Shown here: positions 8,284-19,152 of the stretch, piece by piece
Layout: each line of letters begins with the position of its first letter
How positions within the stretch are numbered: position 1 is the stretch's first letter
Assembly: GCA_944392805.1 (NCBI GenBank)
Contig: CALXXZ010000009.1
Coordinates: 1-64,000 of the forward strand
DNA from: an uncultured Clostridia bacterium
GTDB taxonomy: Bacteria; Bacillota; Clostridia; TANB77; CAG-508
Length of the DNA: 64,000 nucleotides
Direction: 5' to 3'
The notes under the pieces: generated by a model
Databases searched by the model: none
What the model saw: only the letters and a program-made list of their open reading frames with translations
What the model was told of the DNA's origin: nothing
Made by a program: the position numbers and the translations under genes

Positions 8284-11200
8284 ATGTTAGAAGAATTAAC
8301 GCAAGCACAGAAAAGCATCTGGCTTACAGAAAAGTATTATCAAGGAACTAGTGTAAATACTATATGTGGTACTGCGATAATTGAAGAAAAAGTTGATTTC
8401 GAAAAATTAGAAAAAGCTATAAAAATTTTATGTCATAAATATGACAATTTTAAGTTGCGCATAAAAACTGTAAATGGAGAAGTAAAACAAGAACTATCTG
8501 AAAAAATGGATTTCAAGATAGATATTATTAATGTCGCAAACTTACAAGAATTAGAAAAAGAGAGAGAAAAAATAATAAAAAAACCTTTCAAAATAGAAAA
8601 CTCAAAATTATTTCAATTTTATATCTTTAAATTTGATAATGGTAAAGGTGCTTTTGCACTAAATATTCACCATATAATTTCTGATGCGTGGACATTAGCC
8701 ATTGTGTGTAAAGAAGTAATTCAAATATATTCAAATCTTAAACAAAATCAAGAAATAGAAACAAAAGCTAAATATTCATATATGGAATATGTTAATTCTG
8801 AAAAAGAATACATGAAAAGCGATAAATTCCAAAAAGACAAAAAATATTGGGAAGAAAAATTCGAAAAAATTCCAGAAGTAGCAATAATACCAGGAAGTAA
8901 AAATGGTATAGAAAATGACATAAAAGGAAATAGAAAACAATTCACAATAGATAAGAAGATAATAGAAAAAGCAAAAAAATATTGTAAAGAAAATAATATA
9001 TCATTATTTAATTTTTTTATGGCAATTTTTGGAATATATATTTCTGAGATTTCGAATTTAGATGAATTTGTAATAGGAACTCCAATATTAAATAGGACAA
9101 ACTATAAAGAAAAAAGTGCAATGGGAATGTTTATAAATACGGCTCCATTAAAAATTAATTTAGAAGGTGTAGAAGATTTTAAAACATTTGTAAAAAATAT
9201 TGCTATAGATTCACTTAATATGTTAAAACACCAAAAATATGCATATCAAACAATATTAGAAGGACTTAGAGAGAAAAACAAAAGCATTCCAAACCTATAT
9301 AATATATTATTGTCATATCAGATAACAGATACAACATTAAAAGAAGAAAATATAAAATATAGGTCAGAATGGACATTTAATGGTTATTGCCCTGATAATA
9401 TGCAAATACATATTTATGACTTGAATGATACAGAAAGTCTTGATATAGCATATGATTATAGGACAAGTATTTATGATGAAAAAGATATAGAACAATTACA
9501 TAATAGAATAATTAATATAATAGGACAAGTAATTTCACAAGAAAATATAGAAATAAAAGATATAGAAATAGTAACACCAGAAGAAAAAGAACAACTAGTT
9601 ACAGAATTTAATAAAACAGAATTAGAATATGATAAAACAAAACCAATAATAAAATATTTTGAAGAACAAGTTGAAAAAACACCTAATGAAATTGCAATGG
9701 TATTTGAAAATAAAAAATTAACATATAAAGAATTAAATGAAAAAGCAAACAGTTTGGCATATAAATTAAGAGAAGAAGGAATAACAAATGACTCAATTGT
9801 AGGAATTATGAAAGAGCGTTCATTTGAAATAATAATAGCAATATTAGCAGTTTTAAAAGTAGGAGGAAGTTATATACCAATAGCACCAGACTATCCAGAT
9901 GACAGAATAGAATATATGCTAAAAGACAGTAATGCAAAAGTTGTATTAGTTGGAAAAGAACAGATATCAAGAATAAAAGAAGGACAAAAAGCAATTAATA
10001 TCGATTTATCAAATGAAGAAATATATAGCAAAAATAAAGAAAATATAGAAAATATATCAAAACCAGAAGATTTATCTTATTTAATATACACATCAGGTTC
10101 AACAGGAATCCCAAAAGGTGTAATGTTAAAACAACAAAATTTAAGTAATTTTTATAATGCCATGAAATCATCAATAAAATATCTAAAAGATGGAAAACAA
10201 CATAAAATAATTTCAATAACAACTCTATCTTTTGATATATTTGGGTTTGAAACACTAATGTCATTAACAAGAGGATTAACATTATACATGACTAATGAAA
10301 ATGAGCAAAAAATAACTTCAAAATTAGAAAAACTGATAAAAGAAAATGAGATAGAAATAATTCAAACAACACCATCAGTAATGAAATTTCATTTAGATAA
10401 CATAGAAGACATAAAAGATTTATCAAGTTTAAAATATGTAATACTTGCAGGAGAACAACTTCCAAAAACACTTGTAGAAAGATTAAAACAATCAATACCA
10501 GGTGTAACAATATATAATGGATATGGACCATCAGAAACAACTATATTTTCTACAATAACAGATGTAACAAACTTAGAAAAAGTAACAATAGGTAGACCAA
10601 TAGCAAATACACAAATATATATATTAAATAAAAATAAAAAATTAGTGCCAAAAGGAACAATTGGAGAAATATATATAGCTGGAGACAGTGTTGGAAGAGG
10701 ATATATGAACAAAAAAGAACAGACTGAAAAATCTTATTTAAAAAATCCTTTTAAAGAAAATTCAATAATGTATAAAGCAGGAGATTTAGGTTCATTTGAC
10801 TCAAAAGGAGAAATTACTTGTTATGGAAGAATAGATAATCAAGTAAAAATAAATGGTCTAAGAATAGAACTTTCTGAAATAGAAAAACAAATATTATCAA
10901 TATATAATATATTAGATTGTGTTGTGATAAAAAAATGTATAAATAATAGAGATATTTTATGTGCATATTATACTCAAAAAGGACCAGTTGAAGAAACAGC
11001 AATAAAAGCAGTACTAAAAAGTAAATTGCCACAATATATGTTACCACAATATTTTATAAGAATAGAGAAAATGCCACATACACCAAATGGAAAAATAGAT
11101 AAAAAGCTATTGCCTGAACCTAATTTACAAGAACTTGACAAAGAGATAGTAAAAGTAAGAAATAGTATAGATGAAGAACTAATAAAAATTATAAAAAAGA

Positions 11201-14200
11201 TGTTATATGTAGACCAAATTAGTTTGTCAGATACTTTACTTGATTTAGGAGGAGATTCTTTAACAGCTATTACATTATCAACTAAAATATTATCTAAATT
11301 TAATGTACAAGTTAATATAAAAGATATATTATCAAATTATACAATAAAAGACATATCAGATTTTATAAAAGATAATCAATCAAAGAATAGTGCAAAAATA
11401 AAAATAGAAAAAGCTCCAAAACAAGGTTTTTATCCACTATCTACTGCACAAAAAAGAATTTATTATAATTCTAAAATGATAGGTGAAGAAAATATTGTAT
11501 ATAATTTACCTGGAGCTATATTAGTTGATGATATATTAGATAAAGAAACAGTAAAAAATATATTTGAAAAAATAATAGACAGACATGAAATACTTAGAAC
11601 ATCATTTATAATAAAAGATGATAATGTAATGCAAAAAATTGAAGAAAAAATAGAGTTTGATATATCAACATATCAAAACAGTCAAGAAGAACAACAAGAA
11701 TTAATACAAAATTTTTCTAAGCCATTTAATTTAGAAAAAGCGCCATTACTAAGGGTGGAATTACATTATATTGACAATAAAAAAACATTAATGCTATTAG
11801 AGTCACATCACATTATAATGGACGGAATAGCATTAAATAATCTAATAATAGAGTTTAATAGAATATATAATGGTGAAAATTTAAAGAGAATTCCAATACA
11901 ATATAAAGATTATGCAGTATGGGAAAATAAATATAACGAAAGTGAAAATGTAAAAAAATATGAGCAATATTGGGTAAATAAATTTAAAGATTCAGAATTT
12001 TCACAATTAAACTTACCATATGATTATAAAATGTCAGCAAATAGGAGCTATAATGGAAATAAAGTAATAAATGTGATAGATGAACATAAATTCAAAAAAA
12101 TAGAAAGATATGCTAAGAAAATAGGAGTATCTCCATATATATTATTTATATCTGCATTTTTCGTATTGCTATATAGATATACTGGACAAGAAGAAATTAT
12201 ATTAGGAAGTCCTTTTGTAAATAGAAATATAAATGAAACAAAAAGAATGATAGGAATGTTTGTAAATAATATTGTAGTAAAAGGAAATATAAAATCAGAT
12301 GAAACATTTCAAGAATTTCTAAATGAAATAAAAGAACAGGTATTAGATGACCTATCTAATCAACCATATCCTTTTGATAGCCTAGTAAAAAAACTTGGAG
12401 TTACAGGAGATAACTCAAGAAATCCGTTGTTTGATATAATGTTCACATATCAAAATAAAGAAGAAAATATTGTAAAACTACACGAAAAAGAAGTACAAAT
12501 AATAGAAATAAACAACAATATTGCAAAATTCAATTTATCACTAGAAATAAAGCCTAAAACACATTCAATTAATATTGAATATAGTACAGATTTATTTAAA
12601 GAAAAAACAATAAAAAATATATTTGAACATTATATATACATTTTAGATCAAATAATAAATAACATTAATATTAAAATTAATGATATAGACATGATTACAG
12701 AAGATGAAAGAAAAATGTTAGACAAGTTCAACAGTACAGAAGGAGAAATAAATAATGACACAACAGCATTTCTAATAGAACAACAGGTAAAGAAAAATCC
12801 TGATAATATAGCAGTAATATGTGAAGATAAATCAATAACATATGGAGAATTAGACAAAAAAGCAAATAGTTTAGCAAATCATTTAATAAAAAAAGGAATA
12901 AAAAATAATGACATAGTATGTATAATGACAAATAGGTCAATAGAAACAATTGTAGCAATGTATGCTATATTAAAAGCAGGAGGAGCATTTTTAAATATAG
13001 ATCCAACATATCCAATTGATAGAACAAAATATTATATAAAAAGCAGTAAATCACAATATGTATTAGTACAAAGAGAGTTAAAAGAAACTGTAAAAGAAAT
13101 ACCAAATTGTATAGAAATAGATTTAAAAAATAATCCAATATATGATTCGAACTTTGAAAAACCACAAATAGATATAAAAATGGATGACTTATCATATTTA
13201 ATATACACATCAGGTTCAACAGGTGTTCCAAAAGGTGTAATGCTAGAACAAGTAGGATTAACTAATATGGCAAAAGCAATGACAAAGGCATTAGATTATT
13301 TACATGATGGTAAAGTACATACATTATTATCAGTAACTTCAACACCATTTGATATATTTGTTTATGAAATAATAGTGTCATTAACACATGGACAAAGAAT
13401 AGTAATGGCAAATAATGCAGAACACAGAAATCCAAAATTACTAGAGAAATTAATAAAAAAATATAACACAGATGTAATGACAGTAACACCAAGTTTAATG
13501 AAAATTATATATGATAATAGAGAAAAAGAAACATCATTAGGACTAGTAAAAAACATGGTATTTGGAGGAGAACCATTACCAGAAAAATTTGTAAAGGATT
13601 TAAAAGCACTTGCAGATGATATAACAGTATTCAATATATATGGACCAAGTGAAATAACAATATTATCAAATGTACAAAATTTAAATGGTGAAACAGAAAT
13701 TACAACAGGACCACCTATAATGAATACACAAATTCATATATTAGATAAAAATTTAAATCGAGTTCCAATAGGAGTTGTAGGGGAAATATATATATCTGGA
13801 ATACAAGTAGGAAAAGGATATTTAGGAAAACCAGAATTAACAAATGAAAAATTCTTGCCAAACAAATTTGGAAAAGGAAAAATGTATAAATCAGGAGATA
13901 TAGGAAGATGGACATTTGAAGGAAAAGTTCAATGCTTAGGAAGAATAGACAATCAGATAAAACTTAGAGGATTAAGAATTGAATTAGGAGAAATAGAAAG
14001 TAAAATGGAACAATATCCAGGTATATCAGCGGCAGTAGTAAATAAAGTTAATATAGAAGATAAAGAAAGCCTATGTGGATATTATGTAACAGAAGAACAA
14101 GCGAAAGTTGAAGAAGCAGAAGTAAAAAGTTATCTAAGAAAATATTTGCCACAATATATGGTACCAAACTATATTGTACATTTAGAAAAAATGCCATATA

Positions 14201-15741
14201 CAATAAATAGAAAAATAGATAGAAAGGCATTACCACTACCTAATTTAAGTGAGGAAAAATTCAAGGAAAAAGATCCAAGTAAATTTGACAAAGCTGAACT
14301 AAAATTGTTACAAATATGGAAAAACATATTACATATAAAAAATATATCATTAGATGATAATTTCTTTGATATAGGCGGAGATTCAATATCTGCTATAAAA
14401 ATGCAAATAGAAGCATTAAAATACGGTTTTGATTTTGAATATGCAGACATATTTAAATATCCAACAATAAAAGAATTAGCTGGAAAAAGAAAAACAGAAG
14501 TAAAAGAAAATATATCAGAATATGACTATTCAAAAATCAATAAAGTATTAGAAATGAACCAAATAGAAAATTTAAAGACGATAAAAAAATACCAAGTAAA
14601 AAATATTCTTTTAATAGGAGGTACAGGATATTTAGGTGTACATATATTAAATGAATTTTTACAAAAAGAAAAAGGTAAAATCTATTGTCTAGTAAGAAGA
14701 AAAGATAATAAAGATCCTATAGTAAGATTACAACAAAAGATAGCATTTTATTTCGGCAATGATTATTTTGAAAAATATCAGGACAGAATACAAGTAATTG
14801 AAGGAGATATAGTCAAAAGAAATCTTGGACTTTCAAGAGAAGATAATGAATTACTAAAAAATACAATAACAACAGTTATAAATGCAGGTGCAATAGTTAA
14901 ACACTTTGGAACACCAAAATTATTTAATGAAATAAATGTAACTGGAACACAAAACATTGTAAATTATTGCAAACGAGAAGAAAAAAGATTAATACATATA
15001 TCTACAATTAGTGTATCAGGAAATGGAGAAAAAGAAGAAAATATTGAAGAAACAGAAGAAAACATAAACAATAAAAAAATATTCAAAGAAAATACTTTAT
15101 ATATAGAACAAAATATTTTTGGAATTTATACAACCACAAAATATAAAGCAGAAATGATAGTGCTTAATGCAATTTCAAATGGTTTAGATGCCCAAATACT
15201 ACGTATGGGAAACATCACAAACAGATTCTCAGATGGTGTGTTCCAACAAAATGTTGAAGAAAATGCTTTTGCAAAAAGATTAAAATCATTTATAGAAATA
15301 GGAGTATTTCCAGAATATTTACTACAACATGCGATAGAGCTAGGACCAGTAGATTTATGTGCAGAAGCAGTAGTAAAAATACTAGAATATAATAGTAAAT
15401 GTAATGTATTCCATTTATATAATTCAAATTTGTTAGAAATTAAATTATTAATAACCACTTTAAATGAATTAGGAATAAAATTACAAGGTATAAATGATGA
15501 AATGATGGCAAAAACAATAACAGAAATTTTAGAAAATGATGATAGAAAAGAAATATTATCTGGAATAATAAATGATATTGACTCAAATAAAAAATTAGTA
15601 TATACTTCTAATGTAAGAATAGAATCTGAATTTACAAAAAAATATTTGGAGAAAATAGGATTTTCTTGGAAAAATATAGATAAAGAATATATATTAAAAT
15701 ATATGGACTATTTCAAGAGAATAAAATTTATAAATTATTAA
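8284..15741 (+). CDS. Nonribosomal peptide synthetase, C-A-T-C-A-T-R
   Basis: A two-module NRPS of ~2,485 residues. Visible in order: C1 (HHIISD near 129-134), A1 (YTSGSTGIPKG near 600; GRIDNQVKI), T1 (LGGDS, Ser ~992), C2 (HHIIMD from ~1175), A2 (YTSGSTGVPKG near 1640; GRIDNQIKL), T2 (IGGDS, Ser ~2034) and a terminal thioester reductase (GGTGYLG near 2112; YTTTK near 2282). All core catalytic motifs look intact. A terminal R domain releases the peptide with NAD(P)H as an aldehyde or alcohol, and gut-Clostridia synthetases of this layout are known to give dipeptide aldehydes that cyclise to pyrazinones. A leading C domain suggests an N-acylated first residue. Specificity residues read roughly D-I-F-Q-I-A-G-I-F (A1) and D-I-Y-T-V-G-I-I-L (A2), matching no code I know. 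AAGGTG favours ATG 8284 over GTG 8275 or ATG 8278. No PPTase or exporter lies nearby. Confidence 0.95.
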   Translation: MLEELTQAQKSIWLTEKYYQGTSVNTICGTAIIEEKVDFEKLEKAIKILCHKYDNFKLRIKTVNGEVKQELSEKMDFKIDIINVANLQELEKEREKIIKKPFKIENSKLFQFYIFKFDNGKGAFALNIHHIISDAWTLAIVCKEVIQIYSNLKQNQEIETKAKYSYMEYVNSEKEYMKSDKFQKDKKYWEEKFEKIPEVAIIPGSKNGIENDIKGNRKQFTIDKKIIEKAKKYCKENNISLFNFFMAIFGIYISEISNLDEFVIGTPILNRTNYKEKSAMGMFINTAPLKINLEGVEDFKTFVKNIAIDSLNMLKHQKYAYQTILEGLREKNKSIPNLYNILLSYQITDTTLKEENIKYRSEWTFNGYCPDNMQIHIYDLNDTESLDIAYDYRTSIYDEKDIEQLHNRIINIIGQVISQENIEIKDIEIVTPEEKEQLVTEFNKTELEYDKTKPIIKYFEEQVEKTPNEIAMVFENKKLTYKELNEKANSLAYKLREEGITNDSIVGIMKERSFEIIIAILAVLKVGGSYIPIAPDYPDDRIEYMLKDSNAKVVLVGKEQISRIKEGQKAINIDLSNEEIYSKNKENIENISKPEDLSYLIYTSGSTGIPKGVMLKQQNLSNFYNAMKSSIKYLKDGKQHKIISITTLSFDIFGFETLMSLTRGLTLYMTNENEQKITSKLEKLIKENEIEIIQTTPSVMKFHLDNIEDIKDLSSLKYVILAGEQLPKTLVERLKQSIPGVTIYNGYGPSETTIFSTITDVTNLEKVTIGRPIANTQIYILNKNKKLVPKGTIGEIYIAGDSVGRGYMNKKEQTEKSYLKNPFKENSIMYKAGDLGSFDSKGEITCYGRIDNQVKINGLRIELSEIEKQILSIYNILDCVVIKKCINNRDILCAYYTQKGPVEETAIKAVLKSKLPQYMLPQYFIRIEKMPHTPNGKIDKKLLPEPNLQELDKEIVKVRNSIDEELIKIIKKMLYVDQISLSDTLLDLGGDSLTAITLSTKILSKFNVQVNIKDILSNYTIKDISDFIKDNQSKNSAKIKIEKAPKQGFYPLSTAQKRIYYNSKMIGEENIVYNLPGAILVDDILDKETVKNIFEKIIDRHEILRTSFIIKDDNVMQKIEEKIEFDISTYQNSQEEQQELIQNFSKPFNLEKAPLLRVELHYIDNKKTLMLLESHHIIMDGIALNNLIIEFNRIYNGENLKRIPIQYKDYAVWENKYNESENVKKYEQYWVNKFKDSEFSQLNLPYDYKMSANRSYNGNKVINVIDEHKFKKIERYAKKIGVSPYILFISAFFVLLYRYTGQEEIILGSPFVNRNINETKRMIGMFVNNIVVKGNIKSDETFQEFLNEIKEQVLDDLSNQPYPFDSLVKKLGVTGDNSRNPLFDIMFTYQNKEENIVKLHEKEVQIIEINNNIAKFNLSLEIKPKTHSINIEYSTDLFKEKTIKNIFEHYIYILDQIINNINIKINDIDMITEDERKMLDKFNSTEGEINNDTTAFLIEQQVKKNPDNIAVICEDKSITYGELDKKANSLANHLIKKGIKNNDIVCIMTNRSIETIVAMYAILKAGGAFLNIDPTYPIDRTKYYIKSSKSQYVLVQRELKETVKEIPNCIEIDLKNNPIYDSNFEKPQIDIKMDDLSYLIYTSGSTGVPKGVMLEQVGLTNMAKAMTKALDYLHDGKVHTLLSVTSTPFDIFVYEIIVSLTHGQRIVMANNAEHRNPKLLEKLIKKYNTDVMTVTPSLMKIIYDNREKETSLGLVKNMVFGGEPLPEKFVKDLKALADDITVFNIYGPSEITILSNVQNLNGETEITTGPPIMNTQIHILDKNLNRVPIGVVGEIYISGIQVGKGYLGKPELTNEKFLPNKFGKGKMYKSGDIGRWTFEGKVQCLGRIDNQIKLRGLRIELGEIESKMEQYPGISAAVVNKVNIEDKESLCGYYVTEEQAKVEEAEVKSYLRKYLPQYMVPNYIVHLEKMPYTINRKIDRKALPLPNLSEEKFKEKDPSKFDKAELKLLQIWKNILHIKNISLDDNFFDIGGDSISAIKMQIEALKYGFDFEYADIFKYPTIKELAGKRKTEVKENISEYDYSKINKVLEMNQIENLKTIKKYQVKNILLIGGTGYLGVHILNEFLQKEKGKIYCLVRRKDNKDPIVRLQQKIAFYFGNDYFEKYQDRIQVIEGDIVKRNLGLSREDNELLKNTITTVINAGAIVKHFGTPKLFNEINVTGTQNIVNYCKREEKRLIHISTISVSGNGEKEENIEETEENINNKKIFKENTLYIEQNIFGIYTTTKYKAEMIVLNAISNGLDAQILRMGNITNRFSDGVFQQNVEENAFAKRLKSFIEIGVFPEYLLQHAIELGPVDLCAEAVVKILEYNSKCNVFHLYNSNLLEIKLLITTLNELGIKLQGINDEMMAKTITEILENDDRKEILSGIINDIDSNKKLVYTSNVRIESEFTKKYLEKIGFSWKNIDKEYILKYMDYFKRIKFINY

Positions 15742-15753
15742 AGGAGTAAAAAA

Positions 15754-17574
15754 ATGCAACTAATAAATGTAGAATTCATATTATTATTAATTTCAGCACT
15801 TTCTATAACATTATTGATAGGTAATATTATGAGAAAAAAGCCTTTAAAGCAATTGCATAAGGCTTTTTCCTCTGTATTGTTATGTGTCCTTATTATTTGT
15901 ATAGGAGTTATAGCGCAACTGATATGTAGTACTTTTTGGGGTGTAAATCCATTGTATTTTGAGAATTATATATATATAGGTACATGCATGTTACCTGTTG
16001 CATTATTTTTTACAGCAATAATCTTTAAAAATACAAAAATTAAATTTAAGAAAAGGTATCTTTTATTATTTATAGTACCAATACTAACATTATTAGTATT
16101 ATATACAAACAAATATCACAATTTATTTTATAAGTCATATTCTTCAAATTTAAATGAAATGGTTTTTGGAAATTATTTTTATGTACATACAATATATACA
16201 TATGGATTATTAATAGTAAGTATAACTATAATGATAAATGCATCATTAAAAAATTCAGGTGTATTTTCGAAACAAACATTATTAATAATAATAGGAACAA
16301 TGTTTCCAATAGTAATAAATATTATAGGGACATTCAAAATATTCAATATGAATGTTTGTTTAACACCAATTAGTTTTTCAATAGCTGTAATGTTTTATAC
16401 ATTTGCAATAATGAGATTTAACTTTTTGAATATTACACCAATTGCACTAAGAACAATAGTAGATAGGATATCAGATAGTTATATTGTATTAGATGAAAAT
16501 GAGGTAGTAACAGATTTTAATAAAACATTTCTAGATACATTTAAAATAAAAGAAGAGAATATAAGAAGTAAAAATATAATCGATTTTTTAGAAGAAAATA
16601 AAAAATATAAAGCAAACATATTAAAATTAAAAAAAGTACTAGAGAAAACAAAACATTCAAATAATACAATATCATATGAGCAGAAATTTAACGAAATAAA
16701 TAAATATTTTACAATAGAAGTAACAGAAATTAATGTGGACAAATCATCATTAGGAACATTAATATTATTAAAAGATATTACACAACACAAAGAAGATATG
16801 GAAACAATAAAAAATAACCAAGATATATTAATGGAAAGAGAACGTTTAGCATCACTAGGACAATTGATTGGTGGAATTGCACATAATTTAAAAACACCAA
16901 TTATGTCTATATCAGGAGCTGTTGAAGGATTAGAAAATTTAATTAAAGAATATGATGAATCAATAGATGATCCATTAGTAAATTCTCAAGATCATCATGA
17001 CATTGCAAAAGATATGCAAAGCTGGATACCAAAAATAAAGACACATATAGAATATATGTCAGACATTATTACAACTGTAAAAGGACAAGCTGTAGCATTA
17101 TCAAATCAAGAAGATATATTCTTTACAGTAGGAGAACTAGTAAAGAGAGTTAATATATTAATGAAACACGAGTTGAAAAATGCATATATATATCTTAATG
17201 TATTAATGAAAACAGATGAAAATTTAACATTATCAGGAGATGTAAATAGTTTGGTTCAAGTTATAAATAATATGGTTTCAAATTCAATACAGGCCTATAA
17301 TGGAGATAGAGATAAAATTATTGAACTTGAAGTTAATAAAAAAGAAGATAAAGTGATTTTCTCTGTGAGAGATTTTGCAGGAGGAATACCAAAAGAAGTA
17401 CAAGATAAATTATTTAATGAAATGGTTACAACAAAAGGAAAAAATGGTACAGGTCTTGGATTATACATATCTTATTCAAATATTAAAGCGCATTTCGGTG
17501 GTTATATTACTTTTGAAACAGAAGATGGAAAAGGTACAACTTTTAATATTATAATACCAACTAAAAAACAATAA
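15754..17574 (+). CDS. 7TM sensor histidine kinase
   Basis: A 606-residue membrane kinase starting 12 bases after the NRPS stop, with AAAGGAG as its ribosome site, so it is translated from the same message. The first ~230 residues hold about seven hydrophobic segments of the HisKA_7TM sensor type. A PAS domain (about 240-350; IVLDENEVVTDFNKTFLDTF) follows, then an H-box with His377 in GGIAHNLKTP, and a HATPase domain with an N-box (NNMVSNSIQAY), DFAGGIP and GTGLGLYIS. It should autophosphorylate and pass phosphate to a response regulator, most plausibly the HD-GYP protein at 18089. The signal could be the NRPS product or a membrane state; this is inference from operon position. Confidence 0.92.
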   Translation: MQLINVEFILLLISALSITLLIGNIMRKKPLKQLHKAFSSVLLCVLIICIGVIAQLICSTFWGVNPLYFENYIYIGTCMLPVALFFTAIIFKNTKIKFKKRYLLLFIVPILTLLVLYTNKYHNLFYKSYSSNLNEMVFGNYFYVHTIYTYGLLIVSITIMINASLKNSGVFSKQTLLIIIGTMFPIVINIIGTFKIFNMNVCLTPISFSIAVMFYTFAIMRFNFLNITPIALRTIVDRISDSYIVLDENEVVTDFNKTFLDTFKIKEENIRSKNIIDFLEENKKYKANILKLKKVLEKTKHSNNTISYEQKFNEINKYFTIEVTEINVDKSSLGTLILLKDITQHKEDMETIKNNQDILMERERLASLGQLIGGIAHNLKTPIMSISGAVEGLENLIKEYDESIDDPLVNSQDHHDIAKDMQSWIPKIKTHIEYMSDIITTVKGQAVALSNQEDIFFTVGELVKRVNILMKHELKNAYIYLNVLMKTDENLTLSGDVNSLVQVINNMVSNSIQAYNGDRDKIIELEVNKKEDKVIFSVRDFAGGIPKEVQDKLFNEMVTTKGKNGTGLGLYISYSNIKAHFGGYITFETEDGKGTTFNIIIPTKKQ

Positions 17575-17593
17575 AAGCCAGCTTAGCTGGCTT
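17575..17593. terminator. Terminator after the kinase gene (works both ways)
   Basis: AAGCCAGC-TTA-GCTGGCTT with AATTTTATT on the plus strand and TTTTATT on the minus strand. It ends both the NRPS operon and the convergent small gene. Confidence 0.8.
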
Positions 17594-17600
17594 AATTTTA

Positions 17601-17879
17601 TTATATAAACATATTCATAATAGTAAGAACTAATGTAGAGAAAAAAGCTTTTATAGAATATTTAATACCTCTTTTTACAAAAACTGCAGTATTAGAAAGC
17701 CTGTTTTCACCAATAATGGTTAATGCAACACAAGGTTCTTCTATTTCACGATATTCTATTATAGCAGTTGAAGAAGATTCTTCTATTTTTTCTAATTCTT
17801 CTGTTTTTTCTGAATTTTCCACTTGTTCTGCATTTTCAGAGTTTTCTAGTTTTATATTTTCTTCTACCAAATTCTCCAT
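17601..17879 (-). CDS. Small tail-anchored acidic protein
   Basis: 92 residues. The first ~40 are very acidic and low in complexity (glutamate/asparagine/serine-rich), the middle (EEPCVALTIIGENRLSNTAV) is more ordinary, and a basic stretch then leads into a C-terminal hydrophobic segment (AFFSTLVLTIMNMFI) that may be a tail anchor. GGAGGAATT before the ATG supports a real gene. It is convergent with the kinase gene and faces away from the HD-GYP gene. No family recognised. Its position suggests, without proving, a link to the two-component system. Confidence 0.65.
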   Translation of the reverse strand: MENLVEENIKLENSENAEQVENSEKTEELEKIEESSSTAIIEYREIEEPCVALTIIGENRLSNTAVFVKRGIKYSIKAFFSTLVLTIMNMFI

Positions 17880-18026
17880 AATTCCTCCATATAATTATAC
17901 AATTTTAGTATATCAAGCCAGATTATAAAAATCAAATAAAATGATAAAATGTCATAAAAAAGTAATATATTCGTAATATTAATGTAATATTTTGGCCTAA
18001 TAAATTAAAAAAATTAACAAAAAATA

Positions 18027-18055
18027 TTGATTTTTGTCGAATAAATTACTATAAT
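18027..18055 (+). promoter_or_regulatory. Promoter of the HD-GYP regulator gene
   Basis: TTGATT-N17-TATAAT, 33 bases before the start codon. The regulator is therefore transcribed separately from the NRPS-kinase operon. Confidence 0.7.
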
Positions 18056-18088
18056 ATCGATATATGGGATGATAAGAGGAGGAGAAAG

Positions 18089-19150
18089 ATGAGAAAAGCG
18101 CTTCAAAATCAGATAAACGGAGCAGAAAAAGAAAGATACAGAATAATAGCTGTAGATGATGAAATTGGAATAATTGAATCATTATCAGTTTTTTTAAAAA
18201 GGACTGATTATGAATTTGTGGGAATTACAGATCCCGTAGAAGCAATAGAAACAATAAAAAGAGAACATTTTGATTTAATGTTATTAGACTTCATGATGAC
18301 ACCATTACATGGAGACGAAGTTGTAGAAGAAATTAGAAAATTCAATAAAGAATTATATATATTATTATTAACAGGGCATAAAGATTTAGCCCCACCATTA
18401 GAAACAATTAAAAGATTAGATATACAAGGTTATTGCGAAAAAAGTGATAAATTCGATCAATTACTTTTATTAATAGAGTCTGGAATAAAGTCAATAAAAC
18501 AAATGCAAGAAATAAAAAGAATAAATGAAGAATTAGAAGAAACAAATGAAAAATTAGAACAAGCATATTTAGAAAGTGTACAAACATTAAGATATACAGT
18601 AGAAGCAAAAGATACATATACAAGGGGTCATTCAGATAGAGTATCAGAATATTCAGTATTAATAGGAAGAAAGTTAGGATTACCAGAAGAGCAATTAAAA
18701 ATATTAAGAATAGGCGGACTTTTCCATGATATTGGTAAAATAGGAATACCAGATAGTATATTACAAAAAAATGCAAAACTAACTGATGACGAATATTCAG
18801 AAATAAAGAACCATCCATCAATAGGTGCACATATATTAGGAGCAGCTACAATATTTAAAGATATAATACCAATAGTAAAGCATCATCATGAAAGATATGA
18901 TGGTAGAGGATATCCTTCAGGTCTAGCAGGAGAAAATATACCATATTTAGCAAGAATTGCAGCAGTAGCTGATACTTTTGATGCTATGACAAGTAGGAGA
19001 AGCTATAGAGATGCATTAGATTTACAATATGTAAAAGATGAATTTGAAAGGTGTAAGGGAACACAATTTGACCCGCAAATAGCTGAGGTATTTATAAATA
19101 TCTTAAATAATGAATTTGATAAGATTAAAGAAATACAAGAGAAATATTAG
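18089..19150 (+). CDS. Response regulator with HD-GYP domain
   Basis: 353 residues: a receiver domain (AVDDEIGIIES, phospho-acceptor Asp67 in LLDFMM, LLLTGHKD), a helical linker (about 130-165), then an HD-GYP domain with HDIGKIGIPD near 212, HHHERYDGRGYPSG near 265-277 and ADTFDAMTS. HD-GYP proteins usually hydrolyse cyclic di-GMP in the cytoplasm, and the HD and GYP residues are present. Phosphorylation by the nearby 7TM kinase would couple that signal to c-di-GMP turnover. GAGGAGG lies nine bases upstream of the ATG. It has its own promoter and terminator. Confidence 0.93.
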   Translation: MRKALQNQINGAEKERYRIIAVDDEIGIIESLSVFLKRTDYEFVGITDPVEAIETIKREHFDLMLLDFMMTPLHGDEVVEEIRKFNKELYILLLTGHKDLAPPLETIKRLDIQGYCEKSDKFDQLLLLIESGIKSIKQMQEIKRINEELEETNEKLEQAYLESVQTLRYTVEAKDTYTRGHSDRVSEYSVLIGRKLGLPEEQLKILRIGGLFHDIGKIGIPDSILQKNAKLTDDEYSEIKNHPSIGAHILGAATIFKDIIPIVKHHHERYDGRGYPSGLAGENIPYLARIAAVADTFDAMTSRRSYRDALDLQYVKDEFERCKGTQFDPQIAEVFINILNNEFDKIKEIQEKY

Positions 19151-19152
19151 AA

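Noticed and set aside
9806..15458. Many long minus-strand open frames opposite the NRPS
   Set aside because: Leucine/isoleucine-rich shadow frames caused by AT-rich coding bias, without ribosome sites or recognisable domains.
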